Positions 1 to 12,008 of a DNA stretch of 64,000 bases are shown here, one piece after another. Source of the stretch: Dipetalonema caudispina (lineage: Eukaryota; Nematoda; Chromadorea; Rhabditida; Onchocercidae). A model generated the notes under the pieces. The model saw nothing but the letters and a program-made list of their open reading frames with translations. It did not search any database and had not been told where the DNA came from. A program made the position numbers and the translations under genes. Numbering within the stretch: the first letter of the stretch is position 1; each line of letters starts with the position of its first letter. The stretch is from NCBI GenBank assembly GCA_013365325.1, contig JABVXV010000009.1, forward strand, positions 544,484 through 608,483, read 5' to 3'.

Positions 1-1019
1 TGCTTCATAGAGATGTGTTGGCAACGTATCGCCGTTCGTACCGGACTTTTGGCATCGATATTGTTTGTCGCTTTGTCAATTCCAAATTTCGGTTCAATTA
101 TGGATTTCTTCGGGAGTACAACCATCCCATTTACCTGTATTATACTGCCAACTTTGTTTGGTCTTTCTCTCAAATCCCAACGATACAATGAAAAAACGAA
201 GAAATGGATAATACCAACATTGAAAGAGTAAATTGTGTCGAATAATTAGCTCAAATTAAGCCTCTCTACTAGATGGTTGATCTCTAGGCCGAATTTTCAT
301 TCGTACTTTAATATATCACATCGATATAGTATAAAAGAATTTGATCAATTAATACTGTATGTGTTAATTCGTTTTATATCAGAAATAACCTGCAATAAAA
401 AATAGATCGTTCATGCTTGAACCTATATATCAGTCATTATTATTCAAAGATCACGCCTAACAACAGAAAGCATTTTACTACATACAAAGATTACACTTTA
501 CAAATTAGAATAATATGTAAGAACTGCTAACGATTATTTATTTACAGAATTTATGAGAGGACACCACGTCATGTATTCTATTGGTACGTGCTTTTGAATG
601 GTGAGTCACGTTAATTAAAACATTGAACAATCAAAAAAATAGGTTATGCTAATTCGTTTATAGATCACCTAATTTTGCAGGTAAATGAGTCAATGTACAA
701 AATTTAGCAAGCAAGTAAAAGACTCTATTGAGATCAAATAATCAAATAAATCAGCTTAATTGGCTAGCAAATATGATTTAGTAAATCAGTAAGCTACTTG
801 GTATATTTTTACATTGTAGTGATAACGATAATTGCATCAATAATAAGTGCGCTGATGGCAATCAGGGCGATGGCAACCATTCGATTCGTCTCTCCCTGCT
901 ACATACAACCATTCCTGGAATCATCGGAACATCTAAATACTACTACCAGTCTGCTGAACTGTTGTGGACGATACTCGAACATCACATGGAATCCGGAAAT
1001 CCAATGTTTGAACCATTGA
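1..1019 (+). CDS. Amino-acid/auxin permease family transporter, C-terminal part (5' end outside window)
   Basis: Three exons can be joined in phase: about 1-227, 548-600 and 820-1019 (stop TGA 1017-1019). The first is open from base 1, so the gene starts upstream. The protein is hydrophobic and carries IPNFGSIMDFFGSTT followed by a second membrane stretch, then IYERTPRHVFYWYV and a last helix rich in Ile/Ala/Met. This is the C-terminal helix pattern of the Aa_trans family (SLC32/36/38), which moves neutral amino acids across plasma or lysosomal membranes. Intron donors are gtaaat and gtgagt and both acceptors end in ag. An AATAAA lies at 1206-1211. The family is inferred from motif resemblance; the substrate cannot be told. 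The last 40 residues (Cys pair, NCCGRYSNITW) are hydrophilic and look lineage-specific. Confidence 0.8.
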
Positions 1020-1211
1020 TTGAATCATGCATACCAAAGCTCACTTTTCCCAACAATGATTTATACATAACTGGAATATACAAAAAGAAAAAAAAAGTCT
1101 TTTATCATCTTCCCTTAGTTTGGGAACTATTCCAAAGTATAAAATGTTATTACAAGAAATATGTTGAAGAATATATATAATTATACAAAGCATTACACAG
1201 AAACAAATAAA

Positions 1212-2053
1212 AATACATTGTTATAAAATTCACCCTTTTTTTTCCCAGGAAATAATTATCAAATTTCCAAATGCAGTGAAAATGGACTCATTGTCCGTAA
1301 CTACGAAAAAATCCTTATCAGTTAAATGCGAAGTGAAATAAGCTTATTAACGATCTCTTCTAAGATCATTCTCTCTTATCGAGAAATTTAATTTAGTCCA
1401 ATCCTTTTGAATTATGTGACAAACTGGAAGTCTTCAAGAAGTAGAAAATCAGACATTACACATTCGATTCTCAAATGTATACCTTATAATCTAAATGAAG
1501 CAAACAAAGATTACAAGAAAGGTAGCTTTTGATAATTGCTTACTTGTTTACGATATCTGGGTGACATGCATGTGATAAAGGCATTCCTATTTCCTTTTAC
1601 TAACTGGAAAAAAACGATGTGAATTCCATTTCTGCAATTGTAACTCTGATATTCAATGAATAAGGTTAGAAAGTTCAAAATGAATTAGTAGTCTTACTCC
1701 AGTCCTATTTCCCTCTTCCTTGATAATCTCTCTTGAATATATTGAAATTAAGGTCGAAGTGATCAACCTTTCAGTTCGGATGCTTTACTAAATGCTTTAT
1801 CATCACGATAGATGCAAAGGAATGCCTTAAAATATTAAAGAATAATAAATTAGCTATAAGCTGAAAGAAATCTAAAATTTATTCTATTACAGTAATAATT
1901 TAATTTATATTACATAAAGCTTCCTGTAAGAATCTATCATTTTCAGATAACGTAAAAAGGTAAATAAGTTTACATATAAACAAATAAGCAATTATAATAC
2001 ACACATTTATATGCACTTATCAAATAGCACAAAAGATTTATAAATGCAATAAA
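1212..2053. other. Intergenic, no gene seen
   Basis: AT-rich sequence between the transporter poly(A) signal and the next start codon. No open frame with splice sites was convincing. Confidence 0.5.
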
Positions 2054-2651
2054 ATGGAAAGAAATAATTATTTTAGCAAATTCATTTCAAGTGTGTGTAA
2101 CCGGAAACGGTGGTGGATGTTTCTGGCTATTGCTTATCTCTTCTTTCTCGCCATTATTGCTTATTTCTATGTTAAAACGGTCAGTCAAATGTCATTCCCA
2201 CTGTTTTTTGTGACCGTTAGGAAAAGGTGGATTTGGGGTAAATATAGGGAAGCAACTTTATGATAAAAGCACTGCTACGTTGGGGAAAACATAAATATTA
2301 AAAGGTCATGCGTAAGAGTTTCTGCATTTTGTAGCATCCGATGAAAGAAGAAAGCATTCAAAATGTACCCATTATTTTGCCTACTAATGTTAATCCTAAC
2401 GAGAGGAGACATCGCCATTAAAAGAAACCCTTCAGATTCAGTTTGAAAAATATAAACTCCTTTGTCACATCTATTGTAATGAGTATTACATTAAATCACG
2501 CATAAATAAGAATAAAGAAATTAAAATACTCGATGTAGACAATGACATGCTTGAATTTGATTGCAATGTGTCATTTGTAGAATTCATGTCGGAAAAGTTT
2601 TGGGTAGTTTGTTGCTTCACAGGCAAAAATTGTTGTAGAGGTTTATTTTAA
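2054..2651 (+). CDS. Candidate small single-pass membrane protein, probably frameshifted
   Basis: Exon 1 (2054-2179) begins with ATG and encodes 42 residues: a short basic N-terminus (NRKRWW) followed by a strongly hydrophobic helix (MFLAIAYLFFLAIIAYFYV), as in a type II signal anchor. It ends at a good donor (gtcagt). A good acceptor (tgcattttgtag) opens exon 2 at 2335 in matching phase 0. That frame stops at 2419-2421, but a second frame is open across the same spot and runs 80 codons to TAA 2649-2651, with a Cys-rich end. Dropping one AG of GAGAGG at 2401-2406 would join the two frames. No family was recognised. It could be a short intact protein ending at 2421, a frameshifted pseudogene or a sequencing error. 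Confidence 0.4.
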
Positions 2652-5600
2652 TAGCATTGGTGGAGTTGTAGTAAATTAGCGATTTTCTTTGGAAGTGACC
2701 TCTTGTCCCAACAACTCTTCTTAGAAGAACTCTTTTGTTTGAGGTAATTCTTCTTGGAGGTGACCCCTGTTCTTCTTGAAAAAGGTGAAATTAAAAGTTG
2801 AAAGTTGAAAATTGAAAATGACTTCCTTTGTAAATCCCAACCTATATACACATATGTGGACTGGTAGTAACCTGCACGTGTTACAATCTTTTTGGATACA
2901 GGGATGGACATGTAAAGAAGATCATGGACATGTAAATAAGGTCACGCTGATTTACAATTAATGACAATGGACTTCCATACTGTGTTGCTATCAGAAGCAT
3001 CTTAAACAAAGGTGAGGATAAACTTGCAGCCATAAACACGGGTGAGAATACCTTTGACTTATGATATTCATTTAAAAACAATTTATAAGATGAATTAATC
3101 CAATGAGGGAAAAGCACAGATCACCATAATTATTTGGGCATAATTATTTTAATTTTTCTCAACATTTATTTAAATTTCGCGACAATTCATGATAAGCTAA
3201 AACGAGTCAATTATTAAGTCAACATCAAAACTTTCTGAATTTGCCTTAACCCGACGTTTCTTTCGTTTTCACCCAACTGAAATGATTTCAATATCGGCAT
3301 ACAAACTGTCGATTTCTTTAAAGACATCAAATTTAGCTCTGTGAATTTCAGAAATATCTCAACCACACGGCAACATCACGCCTACCCAAATTTAAGACGT
3401 AGATTTAAGCATTTGCCATCACGTGAAGATTAAGTTAGACAATGATGGTATCATTTTCGGACTATTATCCCCTTTAACAGAAAACGAATAATTATTTCAC
3501 CAAGTTCTGATACCTTAATTGTATCAACTAAAGCAATGGAGTTTATCAATAGAATGTTATTATTTTAGCTCGAAAATGAGCAAAAATTAAGAAATCAACA
3601 ATGATTTTTCGTTCACATTTCCAAAAAAAAGAAAAAAAAAAAAAAAAACACGTCAGTTAATCCATAACGAGAATGTGGCGTAATTCGTAAACTATATGCT
3701 ATCAAACTCGTCGAAGTAATTCAGTGCAAGAAACTTAAAATTAGATTCAAAAGACAACTTGTCTAATTTCACTCACAGCAAAGAAAAAATGTAAAAATTC
3801 CAATTAATGATACCAATTGTATGTTTAGTCTAATCAACTTATGATTCAGATAAATCAAGTCAATCAGATACTGAACATTTTAATAGTTCAGTGCCAAGAG
3901 AACAGAGAAGAATAGAAGTGAATTGGACTTTAATGTGTACAGAACATTTCCAAATTTCATTTTATGTTATCTTCCGAAATGTAACCAATGTGTTCTACTA
4001 GAGGAAAAGTCAGTTTTCGAGTTAAAAAAACAACGACAGCTACTTTGAATATACAAACTTTGCCTCTTTTGACCTGTTATTACCACTTTTTCATTTTCTA
4101 TAAAATAGCTCTTCTAATCTAAGAAACCTTCACTTCGATTCAAATGTCCTCCTCAAGATTGGAAACCGCTTTTTTTGCAGAGCCTTTCCGTAATTACAAC
4201 AAAAATTTAATGAAGTTATTTTCCAAAAAAATTGAATGCATAATGTGAACATATTGCTTCTGAATCTGCTCTTTTACCTGCTCAATGAACTATGAACACG
4301 TAAGTAAACGATGAACTATTTGCATTGTAAGCGTCAGTTATTGCTGTTTCATATGAAACGAACGTCTCGTATCAGTCGAAACATTATGTTAGAAGTATTT
4401 TGCCATTGAAATTTAATTTAAAAAATTTCCAAGTTAAAATATCGCAGATCTGTGTATGCAAGTTTGCACATATGCAAACAAACCTATCTCTGTTTGCAGC
4501 TTGTCTATGATATATTTTGAGTTGCTGATCAGAATCTGCCACATTGCTACTATAACTTCAGTATGAGAAATCAGGGCTAGGATATCCTTCAAATTGCGAC
4601 ACTGCGGAAGTTATGTAAATTTTAAGATTTATTGAATATAGTCATGGTACTCGAGTACTTTTCATCAAAACCTTTTGTTTTTCTTTCACCACAATTGTCC
4701 ATATCATTTATCAACTTAGTTATCGGTACATATTTACATATCATTTGTGGAAGACTTCGTATTAGCTGTGCTTGTTGGACAAAACCTCAAAATTTATGAC
4801 ATAATTTTGCTTTTAAATTGAAATTTTTCGTCACCATGAACAATTAATGGAGTGCGAAACAACAAACATCGGAAGATGTTAAGCAAAGTATGGCGTCATG
4901 AATGGAAAGCCAATTTGTTAGTGACATCGTCGCTAATCCCTTTGTATCTGTCACCTCAGCAGTTGACCGATATTTTTATTTCCCTTTTTTTAATTAAAAT
5001 AATACACTTTCCTTTTTACTGCTATAAATTTTAAAGGATATTTTTAGGATATTTATATAAACTTTCGAAGATTTATGAATTCGTCGAAAGGTAATTAACT
5101 AATTGAAATACCAAAATTGATAATTCAAAAAGCAAAAGAGATTCGTCATATACAACAAACACACCACAGCAAAATAACCACGGATCGATCCGTATTTATG
5201 CTTTGATAGCTCACATGAGTATCACTAAGATTATGATGATTCAGGTGTACCAAGAAATGATTTTGTATTACGGAAGATGGCTTTCACCAGATAGTTTTTT
5301 GCTTCAATCACTATTTTCTATAAATATAGAGCAAACATAAACTAACATTTCGCCATCTGGTATTAGCTCTCCTTTCGGTAGTTGTAGGACTAGGTTAGTC
5401 AGTAGTTACTTTCCGTATGATGTTACCTGTCAAACTATTCACGATTTACTACTCCTAATAAAGCTGTCATAATTCACTCTTGTCTTTAATGCCGTGACTG
5501 GAACTCCATACTTTATAACTGCAACATTATGAGGAAGTTAATTAATGAAGTAAGTTGAGGGAAAGCTACAGAACATATTAGTGGGAAAAAAAAAAATTAA

Positions 5601-6072
5601 TTCAATTCATTATTAATCAAAAAATTAGAGCGTCGAATTAATTATCTGTTTAGAGCTAATTTCTAGTCAATACAACGTGTAGTTGCAACACTACCAAGCA
5701 TTATCTATTGCATCGATTACCGATATTGTCTATACATGCTTTCACAATTAATCTTGAATCTAATTAATCCTCAAGCAAAGACAAGGGTACTGTATACTTT
5801 TTGAGCAATTAACTTGTCAAATGAGATCTTCATTTTCCTCAATACATCATCATTGTATTCATCTCTTTACTTATCCAACGATGCCCCTTGAGGTGAACTA
5901 TATTCGTAAGGTCACTTTTATTGCCTGTAAATAATTTTAACAATCTTCTATCAATCGTCGTTGGATAAACTATGGACTTTTTTGTTTCACAACTTTTGTT
6001 TGTTTTCAGACCCTGATTTTGATGCGCGTTTGAAAATTAAAGAGCGGTCAACGTCTCTTTAATTTTCTAAAG
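2652..6072. other. Intergenic, 3.4 kb, no supported gene
   Basis: AT-rich, with an A-rich run near 3627-3648 and another near 5585. Short open frames exist (for example around 4852-5034) but none has family similarity or a phase-consistent neighbouring exon. Confidence 0.45.
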
Positions 6073-6074
6073 CA

Positions 6075-6734
6075 ATGGGAAACGTAGCTTATATGGTACG
6101 ACAGTGGGAAAAGCATGTCGCCGAGAGAAATAAGGTCATTATAGTCTCAAATTCTTGAAAAACCATTCAACCTTCAGAAACCACAACAATTTTAAATATT
6201 TCCAGAAACGAATCTTTCTGGCTGACCACTCATTTCCCTACGAATTTCCGCGTTGGCGTTCAAATGACGCTTTAACTGCATCGCTGGTAGTATCCAAAGA
6301 AAATATATCCATCCCGGTTGACAGCAAATTACCTATACATCGACTGAAGATGATGCAAGAAACAGAACGAATCAGTAGAATAAATAAAGCGATTTCTAGT
6401 GTGCAGGGTAATTGATTGATTTGATCTAAGTGATCCATAAGAAAAAGGTTAAATAAGTGTTTTTAAATGAGTAATCAAATAAGTAAATTTTCTTCGGAAC
6501 TATGAAGAATGTTACACAAATAAGTGCTGAAATTTAAAAGGTAAAACCGTGTCAACTACAAATAGTAAAACGATGATGGATTCTAATACGTTGCAACTAG
6601 ACTACCAGCCGTGGTACGATCACAGAATGATATCCAAAAATATCATCTGTGATTCGATTGCAAATTCAGTCGAAACACGAAAACGATTCGAAAATGGGCT
6701 TATCTGGAATGATCATATTATCAGCGGTTTGTAA
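6075..6734 (+). CDS. Unrecognised three-exon protein with N-terminal Met-Gly-Asn
   Basis: Exons 6075-6134, 6206-6407 and 6541-6734 join in phase (0, then 1) through donors gtcatt and gtaatt and ag acceptors, giving about 151 residues. The start ATG lies two bases after a pyrimidine-rich ctaaag, a plausible trans-splice acceptor, and AATAAA follows the stop at 6747-6752. The protein is hydrophilic with no membrane segment or signal peptide. It begins MGN, so N-myristoylation is possible but the following residues (VAYM) are not a strong match. Segments include FPYEFPRWRSND and a Trp/Tyr/Asp/His patch DYQPWYDHRM. The family was not recognised; the consistent splicing and poly(A) signal argue that it is a real gene. 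Confidence 0.65.
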
Positions 6735-6746
6735 ATTTTCTAAAAG

Positions 6747-6752
6747 AATAAA
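6747..6752 (+). terminator. Poly(A) signal AATAAA
   Basis: Canonical AATAAA 13 bases after the stop of the 6075-6734 gene. Confidence 0.6.
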
Positions 6753-7838
6753 AATCAACAAAATATGAAGAGGTTTTCTAACCTGCAGATACTAATGCTT
6801 AGCATTAGCATTTGATAGTTGATTAATATATTTACAGTTTAATGTATCAAGCTATGAGAAACACCCGAAAATCGAGAAGTTTTCCTTTGCTCTGCAATAG
6901 TAACAGATATATTGTTCAGAAAAGAATCATAATAAAAAAGAATGGAACGGGTTGAATTCCTTTGGAAGAAGTCACTCCATTAGTATAAAATTTAAGTTAG
7001 AATTCTTTTTTTTTTGATCGAAATTTTTCTACTGACTAACTGATTTTTTTCTCTTCTTTTGAATAACAAACAAACAGTAATCCTAATTAAAAGATAATCG
7101 CTGACAATGTACAGAGTAGTTTTTAATTAATAATTCTATAGCAAAGTGGATTTTAGAAACTAATAAACTTCACGAACGTATTCACGGAGAAAAAATAAAG
7201 AAGTCACAAGAATGTCGCGATGACGCACCAGAAATTATTCAATTTGTCGTTAAAATTCGATTTTCCGCAGAAAAATGAAAAAATGAGATGCTTTCAATTA
7301 TCTGACATCTGAGTGATACTTAGTATTCAAACAATCAGCTGTGTTTGTTGTGATATCTGTCAGACAGTTGAACATTATTTGATTGCAAAAGCATTCTTCC
7401 ATTGACTTCTTCTTTTTCAAATTTCGTTATTCATTATTTTTCTCAATTATTTGGATAAATTGTAATGAGTAGCAGCAGATGATCAGCAGATTCAGATGAA
7501 AGAATAAAGGAATTTGAAACAATTTAAATACTTCAAAAAATAAAATAAGTTGAAAAGAGACAATAGGGTAGCAATAAATAGTCTATATTTCGATCTAACC
7601 GTAACAAATTTGGCGGTGAAACGCAGAAAGATGCAAAAAATGATGGAAACTGAAACTATTTTCGATTCCAAAATAACGTGAATCTCTTCACTTTTTTACA
7701 GCACTATTTCGCGCGAAATACTATAACGTGAGTCACTGCAAATGATAGAATTTATTTAAAATATTGCAGACGAAAATACCGCTTCACTATAGTTAAAGTA
7801 GGCAGCAGTGTCTACATTCAGCTTCCCTAATTCATTCC
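6753..7838. other. Region between convergent genes, with E2F-like motifs
   Basis: No gene seen. It holds a TTTGGCGG at 7609-7616 and a 16-base perfect palindrome centred on TTTCGCGCGAAA at 7705-7720, both close to the E2F/DP consensus. The neighbouring genes point toward this region, so it is not an obvious promoter. Confidence 0.5.
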
Positions 7839-7844
7839 TTTATT
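7839..7844 (-). terminator. Poly(A) signal of the FRA10AC1 gene
   Basis: AATAAA on the minus strand, about 48 bases downstream of the stop codon at 7892. Confidence 0.6.
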
Positions 7845-7891
7845 TACCGAAAAAAAAAAACCATCAAAGACATATACACAAATTCATACAA

Positions 7892-9764
7892 CTACAATAA
7901 TAAGTCATCCAAGAAATCGTCAAGTTCTTGCTCAGCAGCTTTTTCCGGATCAGTGTCTTCCGGTGATTTCCTCCAAATTTCCATTAAATTATTCTTCTCC
8001 TGTTTTTCATCACTATTCTGTTCCACTTCTTCGGACGCCTCTTTAGAAATTGCAGACTTTTGAATGTCTGAAGCGTTTGCTTGCTCCGGAAGTTCTTCTT
8101 CTTTTTGACTTCTAACATTAGATCTGAATAAGAGCTGTCGTTTGTGAAATATAATATTAAACAAGTGACTAGATGATAAACCAACAATTGATGTGCAAAT
8201 TAAATCAAATTTAAATTTAAGAACTTCAAAAAGTTGTAGCTATCGTACACTGTTTGGATATTGTACTGTGATATATGCTCAATTAAAAAATTCTGGGAAA
8301 CTTACAATATCCTTTTATGTCTACGTTTGTCTTTCTTTTCCAGCTTCTTTTTCTGAGAATGATAATTGAGCATTTTCGAACATTCAGGGCATAATCGTAA
8401 CTTGACAAGAGCATTCTTCTTCACGCTATTCTCCAAGTACGCAAAGTTAACCGGAAATGAAACGGTTCATTCAAGACCTTATTTTACTTTTTCTTTAAAT
8501 GGTCTTATATTTTAATACGATACCTAGAATCCAAAAAGTACTGGGATGTTTCGCTTGAAGATGTCCGGTTATACTATATCATCTATAACAAAAACTTGAC
8601 TGGTATCGTCAAAAGATTAGTTGAAATTCAAATTTAATCCACATTAAGAAGGCTTTATATAACATACCTCCCAACTAGTAAGATCTTCTTTCTCTCCACA
8701 CCTTTTACTGCCACATTCAAACTGGCCCTTCCCTGATCTAACTTCCCGTTCGGTCCGCCACCTCATGGCTATTCTGAAATTCAAAAATCATTTGAAAATC
8801 AAGAAAATGGTAAACAGCACATTGCAAAGCATTTATTTACAAGTTTGAAACACAATTTTGATTTCTTTTCCCACAAAGTAAATTATGTTTATAGAAATAT
8901 GGGTATTAAAACTCATCTAAAAATTTTTATATCAGACATGACTACCTATTCTTTTTGTATTGCGAAAGATCAGCAATACAGTATTCCTTGAAAAGTTTAT
9001 CGTAATATCGTTTGGCTAAACGGGCTTCCCACGATTTCTCTGCTGCTTTCATTAACTGGAAAAGATGAAGTGGATTTACTCAAATATGAAATGTTGATGA
9101 TAAAGAGTATAACCATTCATTATACCAATGATAAGATTAATCGCTTGTTGGAACTACATTTCTTCTGCAAGTTAATAAATTTTACGCGATTCAAGTGAAA
9201 CCTCATCATCATTCCAAAGAAATCTGTGGTTATCTTTAAGGACATCATAATCGGTACGATCTCTCGATGTGTCTCTCTGCAATTTTGTTGTTGCGCCTGG
9301 GTAACAGAGATAATACTGATTTATGAGTTCTTTGTGCCGCGTATAAACATCTAGTGTCATTAAACGTTGTTTTCGTCTGAAAACTAGTGAAAATTATAAT
9401 TGTTTCCCAAGATGGTACCAATAACACAGTGACAAAATGCATCATTGCCGAATTATTCTTTAGAAAAGAAAATAGAATGCCTTATCATTCAATCTTCCCA
9501 GCTCTCATTTTTCCTACCTCGTTCTTGGTAAAAAGTCCTGAACAGCAAACAATACCTCTCAAAACAGGATTGTTCATCATCAAATACGGCTCTTGCTTTC
9601 TTTCGATCTGGGAATGCAATTTCTCCAGGTCGAGGTTTCTTCCATAATTCATCATCCTGTATTCGATAACTTTTTCCTCCGTCGGTACTACTTGAAGCAT
9701 CATTTGCATAGTCAAATTCTGATTCTAGGTCTTCATAATCGATTGATGGATTTCGTTTACTCAT
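7892..9764 (-). CDS. FRA10AC1: FRA10AC1 family protein
   Basis: Six exons on the minus strand: 9764-9556, 9376-9202, 9055-8946, 8773-8668, 8451-8306 and 8123-7892, about 325 residues against 315 in human. Landmarks in order: RRKQRLMTLDVYTRHKEL, DYDVLKDNHRFLWND, KRYYDKLFKEYCIADLSQY, MRWRTEREVRSGKGQFECG, the Cys motif RLCPEC in a basic context, and an acidic tail ending DDFLDDLLL. These match the conserved core of the animal FRA10AC1 family, nuclear proteins linked to mRNA processing; the role here is inferred from the family. The start ATG at 9764 follows tttcaag, a likely trans-splice acceptor. Exon 5 is odd: the conserved Glu|Val-Asn-Phe junction would need an intron ending in ccg rather than cag at 8452-8454. 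The next canonical ag inside the exon would remove seven conserved residues. Confidence 0.94.
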
Positions 9765-10557
9765 CTTGAAATTTTATTGTGTGATAATTACAAGACCGTA
9801 CCGAACGCTTTATAACATAACATCTCATCTACGTCGGTCATAACTAATTCATATATTTTCACATCAAGTACTACATAACATGACGTCACTAAGTCTTTGA
9901 ATGGCAGGAAGCTCCACAACGAAATCGGTGAAAAATTAAAAAAAATTCCTTGGAAATATCGTTATCAATATTTCAACAATAACTAAAAAATTCAGCTCAA
10001 CAAATTGTCTGGAATATGATATTTATTAAGTTTCGTAATAATCGCGCATAACAATTAAGCAAGCAAATTTTTCAAAATCAAATTTAATTTTCTAAGCTTA
10101 ACCTGTCATAAATTTATGTCAGCACACTGATATTAGAATTTAAAAAAACGAAATCGAAACTTATAAGTAAAGCGAAATGAATGGATTTTGGAACTAACGA
10201 ACATATGGCACAATACAGACAAAAATTACGGTCACCATTTGTTGCAGTGCGACGTAAAATATTATACAATACCACAACCTGGAAATGCATGAAAAAATGA
10301 TACTGCAGAAACTTTACATGTGACTTTATCCTAATAAAGCAGTAAACCAGCAATTATGAAAATGTATTCACTAGTACGAATAAAAACTTGTTAAAGTCAC
10401 TTGTAAGTTCGCTTCTTAAGCATACTTCATCAACTTTAATACTAAAAGTTTTACACTGATTTATGGGAGATATTTATATTGAAATTGACTGCAAAATGAA
10501 ATCACATCGAAAAACAATCTCACACGTAAGTAATAACTTTGAAATGGAAGGAGAAAT
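9765..10557. other. Intergenic between divergent genes
   Basis: Separates the FRA10AC1 start (minus) from the plus-strand candidate at 10558. It presumably holds the FRA10AC1 promoter. No defined motif was recognised and no gene was seen. Confidence 0.45.
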
Positions 10558-11012
10558 ATGAATATCATATACAAATTTTCAACAAGCAACACCAGTGATC
10601 CCTTGAAACCAGCAGTAAGCTCTATTACACTTCCTCTGGAAAATTGCACATTTCTTATTGAAAAAAGCCTATTAAAAAATTTCCTTTGCCAAATGTTAAT
10701 AACCTTATTTATATCAATCTTGAAAAGAAGAATTATAATTAAGAAATTTCAGTCATCTTCCGAAAATCTCACTTGCCCACCTCATTTCAATCTGGGATTT
10801 TGCAAAGAAATACAGCGAAGAGCAAACTTTAAACATAACAATAAGGTACGACACTTGCTGATCGATTATGACTAACCAGACTTTTAAACCAAGAGCCATA
10901 GTCAGATGGATAACATCTGGAAAGCTTTTTTCAGGAAGCTCACACAAAAACCAATGGTTCACATTGTTTGCACTACCAGCAGAAGATGCAGCATAACGGA
11001 AACCTTCCTTAA
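10558..11012 (+). CDS. Candidate small Cys-containing protein, three exons
   Basis: Exons 10558-10614, 10753-10845 and 10935-11012 join with phase 0 at both junctions. Donors are gtaagc and gtacga; acceptors are aaatttcag and ttttttcag. The product is 75 residues, hydrophilic, with three Cys (LTCPPHFNLGFCKEI and GSHCLHYQQ) and potential N-glycosylation sites at Asn-Leu-Thr and Asn-Gly-Ser. It has no signal peptide at the chosen ATG, so an upstream exon may be missing. It converges on ICMT. No family was recognised. Three consecutive phase-matched exons with good splice sites are the only support, so a chance arrangement is possible. Confidence 0.4.
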
Positions 11013-11117
11013 ATCTACAACTGCATACGCTGCTATCAATTTAAATTATCACGGGGTTACCTTCATGAGATAAAGTTAAGAAGAAACTACGGCGACACCA
11101 TACCATCAAAGACGGTG

Positions 11118-11987
11118 CTACCTCGATGGCCATGATTCGTATCCTTTAATAAAAGGTATCCCAAGCGGTACGTTCCTTCGATACTGAATATATTCCGCAC
11201 CAAAGAAAGAAGTCAGATAGCGCTCTTCCCAATATATCCTTTCGTTGAAAAAATTCCATCCAATCAGCGAATAAAGGATCAAACACAAGGGGTTGCAAAG
11301 CATCACCTGAGTACCCAGACACCAGACTAGCCAACCGAGATATCCTGGATGCCGTACGAAACCATACACACCACTAGTGACCAGTTTATGCTTTGGGCGT
11401 TTCTCAATTGCAATCACATGCGTGAATCCACCGTTTGCATGAACCATTGCAAGTTTTCGTAAAATTTCTCCAAATACAATTAGTATTAATCCGACGTAAC
11501 TTACGGTGAAGTTTTTTAAAAACGGTACGAAACGTACTTCCATGGCATATTCCACCCAACTTATTAGAGCAGCTGCCCAATATGCGAGTGAATGATCTAG
11601 AAGATAGGATGAAAAATTCAAATCCGATCGATTTGTAAATGCTGTCATCAGAAATTCCCCGTAGTGAAATGCCGCCATGCTAGCAAAATACCAAGAGAAT
11701 ATTGATAAGTACAAATTACTTGTTGAATAAGCGCAAAGTACAGACAATGTGAAGGTACCCCCAAGGAGAGCTGCCTGCGCTGCATTCCAACGTGCACGCC
11801 AACCACACATCAACACTGATATTGGAATCGATAACAAGAAGGCTATGTACTCAAGTTTCCATTGCTCGACACGAAACATGTACGCCATACTGATTACTAT
11901 TACAGAGAACAAAGCAGAAAACAGTGAATGTTGTACATCGATATCACTTCGAAATGCTGCCAACTTATTGCTCACGTTTAATCGCAT
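11118..11987 (-). CDS. icmt-1: Protein-S-isoprenylcysteine O-methyltransferase (ICMT)
   Basis: A single uninterrupted exon of 289 codons including the C-terminal signature of the family: VTSGVYGFVRHPGYLGWLVW, then a hydrophobic hairpin, then NERIYWEERYL and FGAEYIQYRRNVPLGIPFI. The RHPGY motif and the EE pair belong to the S-adenosylmethionine and substrate binding region of ICMT enzymes. Several membrane helices occupy the N-terminal two thirds, as expected for an endoplasmic reticulum enzyme. It methylates the prenylated C-terminal cysteine of CaaX proteins such as Ras and Rho after proteolysis. Length fits the family (human 284). The ATG is eight bases downstream of a T-run ending in ag (11996-11997 on the plus strand), a strong trans-splice acceptor. 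Lack of introns stands out among its intron-rich neighbours. Confidence 0.95.
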   Translation of the reverse strand: MRLNVSNKLAAFRSDIDVQHSLFSALFSVIVISMAYMFRVEQWKLEYIAFLLSIPISVLMCGWRARWNAAQAALLGGTFTLSVLCAYSTSNLYLSIFSWYFASMAAFHYGEFLMTAFTNRSDLNFSSYLLDHSLAYWAAALISWVEYAMEVRFVPFLKNFTVSYVGLILIVFGEILRKLAMVHANGGFTHVIAIEKRPKHKLVTSGVYGFVRHPGYLGWLVWCLGTQVMLCNPLCLILYSLIGWNFFNERIYWEERYLTSFFGAEYIQYRRNVPLGIPFIKGYESWPSR

Positions 11988-11995
11988 TATCGAAT

Positions 11996-12008
11996 CTAAA
12001 AAAAAAGT
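11996..12008 (-). promoter_or_regulatory. Probable spliced-leader acceptor of ICMT
   Basis: The minus strand reads a run of T followed by ag, eight bases before the ICMT ATG, with no upstream exon needed. This is the usual layout of a nematode SL trans-splice site. Confidence 0.5.

Noticed and set aside
2648..3117. Two minus-strand frames of about 80 codons
   Set aside because: No splice partners, no recognisable motif, and composition like the AT-rich background.
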